Shown here piece after piece: positions 62,731 through 64,000 of a stretch of 64,000 nucleotides of DNA. The notes beneath the pieces were generated by a model. It was given only the letters and a program-made list of their open reading frames with translations. It was not told the origin of the DNA and searched no databases. The translations under genes were made by a program, and so were the position numbers. Position 1 is the first letter of the stretch; each line of letters begins with the position of its first letter. Location of the stretch: positions 3,976,001 through 4,040,000 of the forward strand of contig NZ_CP019980.1 of NCBI RefSeq assembly GCF_002982115.1, in the 5' to 3' direction. The stretch comes from Lysinibacillus sphaericus (GTDB lineage Bacteria > Bacillota > Bacilli > Bacillales_A > Planococcaceae).

Positions 62731-63912
62731 ATGCGAAAAATTCAAACGTATCTATTACCAATTACATTTTTTTGCATTATTTTCGGTGGCTTCGTCGTGC
62801 ATGTATTAACGGTGGATCGGCCGCAATCAGAAATGGAAAACCGGCCATTAGAATCTGCCAACATTACGCCAAGCGCTAAGGAAATTTTAACAGGGACATG
62901 GTCCAAGCAAGTAGAGTCGTATATTTCTGACCAGTTTCCTGCACGTGATACATGGATGCGCAATTATGTAAACTTTCAACGTGTTGTGGGCAAAACGTAT
63001 TTAAATGATAAGTACGCTGTTGATAATAAAACTGGCTGGATTATTTCGAAGCCGGCCGCAGTAAAACCTGATGAAGAGCTGGCTGCTTTTGCCTCTGATT
63101 TACAACGCTTAAGCAAAGGTCTAGCTGAAAAGCATATACCATTTACATTTTACTCCCTACCAGCAAAGGCGACTTATTCACGTGAGCCAAGCCCACGCTA
63201 TATGCCAGAAGATGCTGGTATTGCAAACAATGTAAAACTGCACGAACTTGTTACCGCTGCAGGCGTAGACAATATTCGTCTCTATGATGAAATGCAAGAA
63301 AACTTTTCTGCCGAGCGCAACTTCTTTAAAACAGATCATCACTGGACAATTCGCGGTGCCTATTCAGGCTACGAAGCGCTTATCCATACACTAAACAAAC
63401 GACTGGGTGAAACAATAGCAACCATTCCTTTTGATGAAGCCAATACATTTTGTTTACCAAATAAGTTCGCCGGCTCATGGAATAAAATACTCTATATGAC
63501 CGTCGAGAATAATGAACAAATTTGCTATAACGAACCTGCATCGTTTGCAACACAGTTTACAATCTACGACGGTACAATTGAAGGTGGCGTCACTGCACCG
63601 TATGACGCAGTATACGGTCGGGCGAAACAGATGAGTCCTGACGCCATAGTGAACTATGCGGATGCCTACAGCCGCGACTTTGCTGAACTTACAATCGTCA
63701 ACCAAAACTATGACAGCGACAAACATCTCGTCGTCATTAAAGATTCATACTTTAACACCATTCAATTTCATGTAGCAAGTCACTTTAAAACTGTGACCAT
63801 TTTAGACTTACGTTATTTAGAAAAAGATATTATTCCTTACTTACAAAACATGCAACCGGACTATGTCATTCTTGCCTATAATGATCGCAATTTAAAACTG
63901 ATGCCCGAGTAA
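62731..63912 (+). CDS. DHHW-family (AlgX/PatB-like) polysaccharide O-acetyltransferase
   Basis: A 393-residue protein with an N-terminal signal anchor (about 8-28) and an extracellular SGNH-like domain. The motif D202-H203-H204-W205 in FFKTDHHWTIRGAY and S339 in VVIKDSYFN supply the Asp-His and Ser of the catalytic triad. In alginate and Bacillus anthracis systems such proteins take acetyl groups from an MBOAT partner and transfer them to the polymer. AGGTGGG sits before the ATG, ten bases after the MBOAT stop, so the two form one operon. After the stop no hairpin terminator is visible before the repeats begin. Confidence 0.9.
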   Translation: MRKIQTYLLPITFFCIIFGGFVVHVLTVDRPQSEMENRPLESANITPSAKEILTGTWSKQVESYISDQFPARDTWMRNYVNFQRVVGKTYLNDKYAVDNKTGWIISKPAAVKPDEELAAFASDLQRLSKGLAEKHIPFTFYSLPAKATYSREPSPRYMPEDAGIANNVKLHELVTAAGVDNIRLYDEMQENFSAERNFFKTDHHWTIRGAYSGYEALIHTLNKRLGETIATIPFDEANTFCLPNKFAGSWNKILYMTVENNEQICYNEPASFATQFTIYDGTIEGGVTAPYDAVYGRAKQMSPDAIVNYADAYSRDFAELTIVNQNYDSDKHLVVIKDSYFNTIQFHVASHFKTVTILDLRYLEKDIIPYLQNMQPDYVILAYNDRNLKLMPE

Positions 63913-63937
63913 CTATCGGTCAATCACGTGATAACGA

Positions 63938-64000
63938 GGTACCCGCGGTTTGCTTAGGTTTACCCGCGATTTACTTAGGGTTACCCGCGGTTCGTTACGG
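63938..64000 (+). repeat. 21-bp-spaced repeats, cluster F (at least three units, cut by the edge)
   Basis: GGTACCCGCGG, TTTACCCGCGA and GTTACCCGCGG start at 63938, 63959 and 63980, exactly 21 bases apart, and the series reaches the window end, so more units may follow. These are the closest copies to cluster A and C cores. Confidence 0.85.

Overview
The window looks like a chromosomal segment of a low-GC Gram-positive member of the Bacillales, most likely a Planococcaceae of the Solibacillus/Lysinibacillus type. The reasons are the Bacillus-like order of the flagellar-competence-degSU-tagO block, strong AGGAGG-type ribosome sites, the SecA2-SlaP S-layer export pair, CsaB, and nine proteins carrying SLH surface-layer domains. 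The genus is an inference from gene content. I recognise no tRNA, rRNA, insertion sequence, prophage or CRISPR array.

Layout. 1-9.2 kb (minus strand): flagellar late genes flgM-flgN-flgK-flgL-DUF6470-fliW-csrA-hag, followed by a flagellin-glycosylation tail (maf, an unknown small gene, and the N-terminal half of pseB, cut by the window edge). Sigma-D-like promoters can be read before flgM, hag, maf and pseB, and the hag leader carries a textbook CsrA hairpin, so the FliW-CsrA-Hag switch can be read from DNA. 9.2-15 kb: comFC-comFA, degV, a lipoprotein and degU-degS. 15-22 kb: yvyE, an LCP ligase, tagO and secA2-slaP. 22-26.7 kb: a LysM/NlpC hydrolase, brnQ with a CodY-like box, an S41 protease and a TetR regulator.

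27-64 kb is a cell-envelope island. A flippase/glycosyltransferase/csaB operon makes and pyruvylates the secondary wall polymer to which SLH domains bind. Around it lie SLH-anchored enzymes (phosphodiester glycosidase, glucosaminidase, amidase, NlpC endopeptidase, CAP protein), a polymerase, a double glycosyltransferase with TPRs, a 1160-residue repeat protein, the putative S-layer protein itself (about 1017 residues), and an MBOAT/DHHW pair that probably O-acetylates the wall polymer. SecA2-SlaP, 37 kb away, is the expected exporter for the S-layer proteins.

Two things stand out as possibly undescribed. First, a family of short intergenic repeats (core TTTACCCGCGA) occurs in six clear clusters plus one degenerate cluster. 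In the six clear clusters every unit is spaced exactly 21 bp. Four of the clusters fill the space between two terminators. Second, at 44.4-45.9 kb an Rgg-type peptide-responsive regulator is divergent from an unannotated 26-residue hydrophobic peptide gene with an excellent ribosome site. A 12-bp-arm palindrome lies between them and an ATP-grasp ligase follows. This has the shape of a cell-cell signalling locus.
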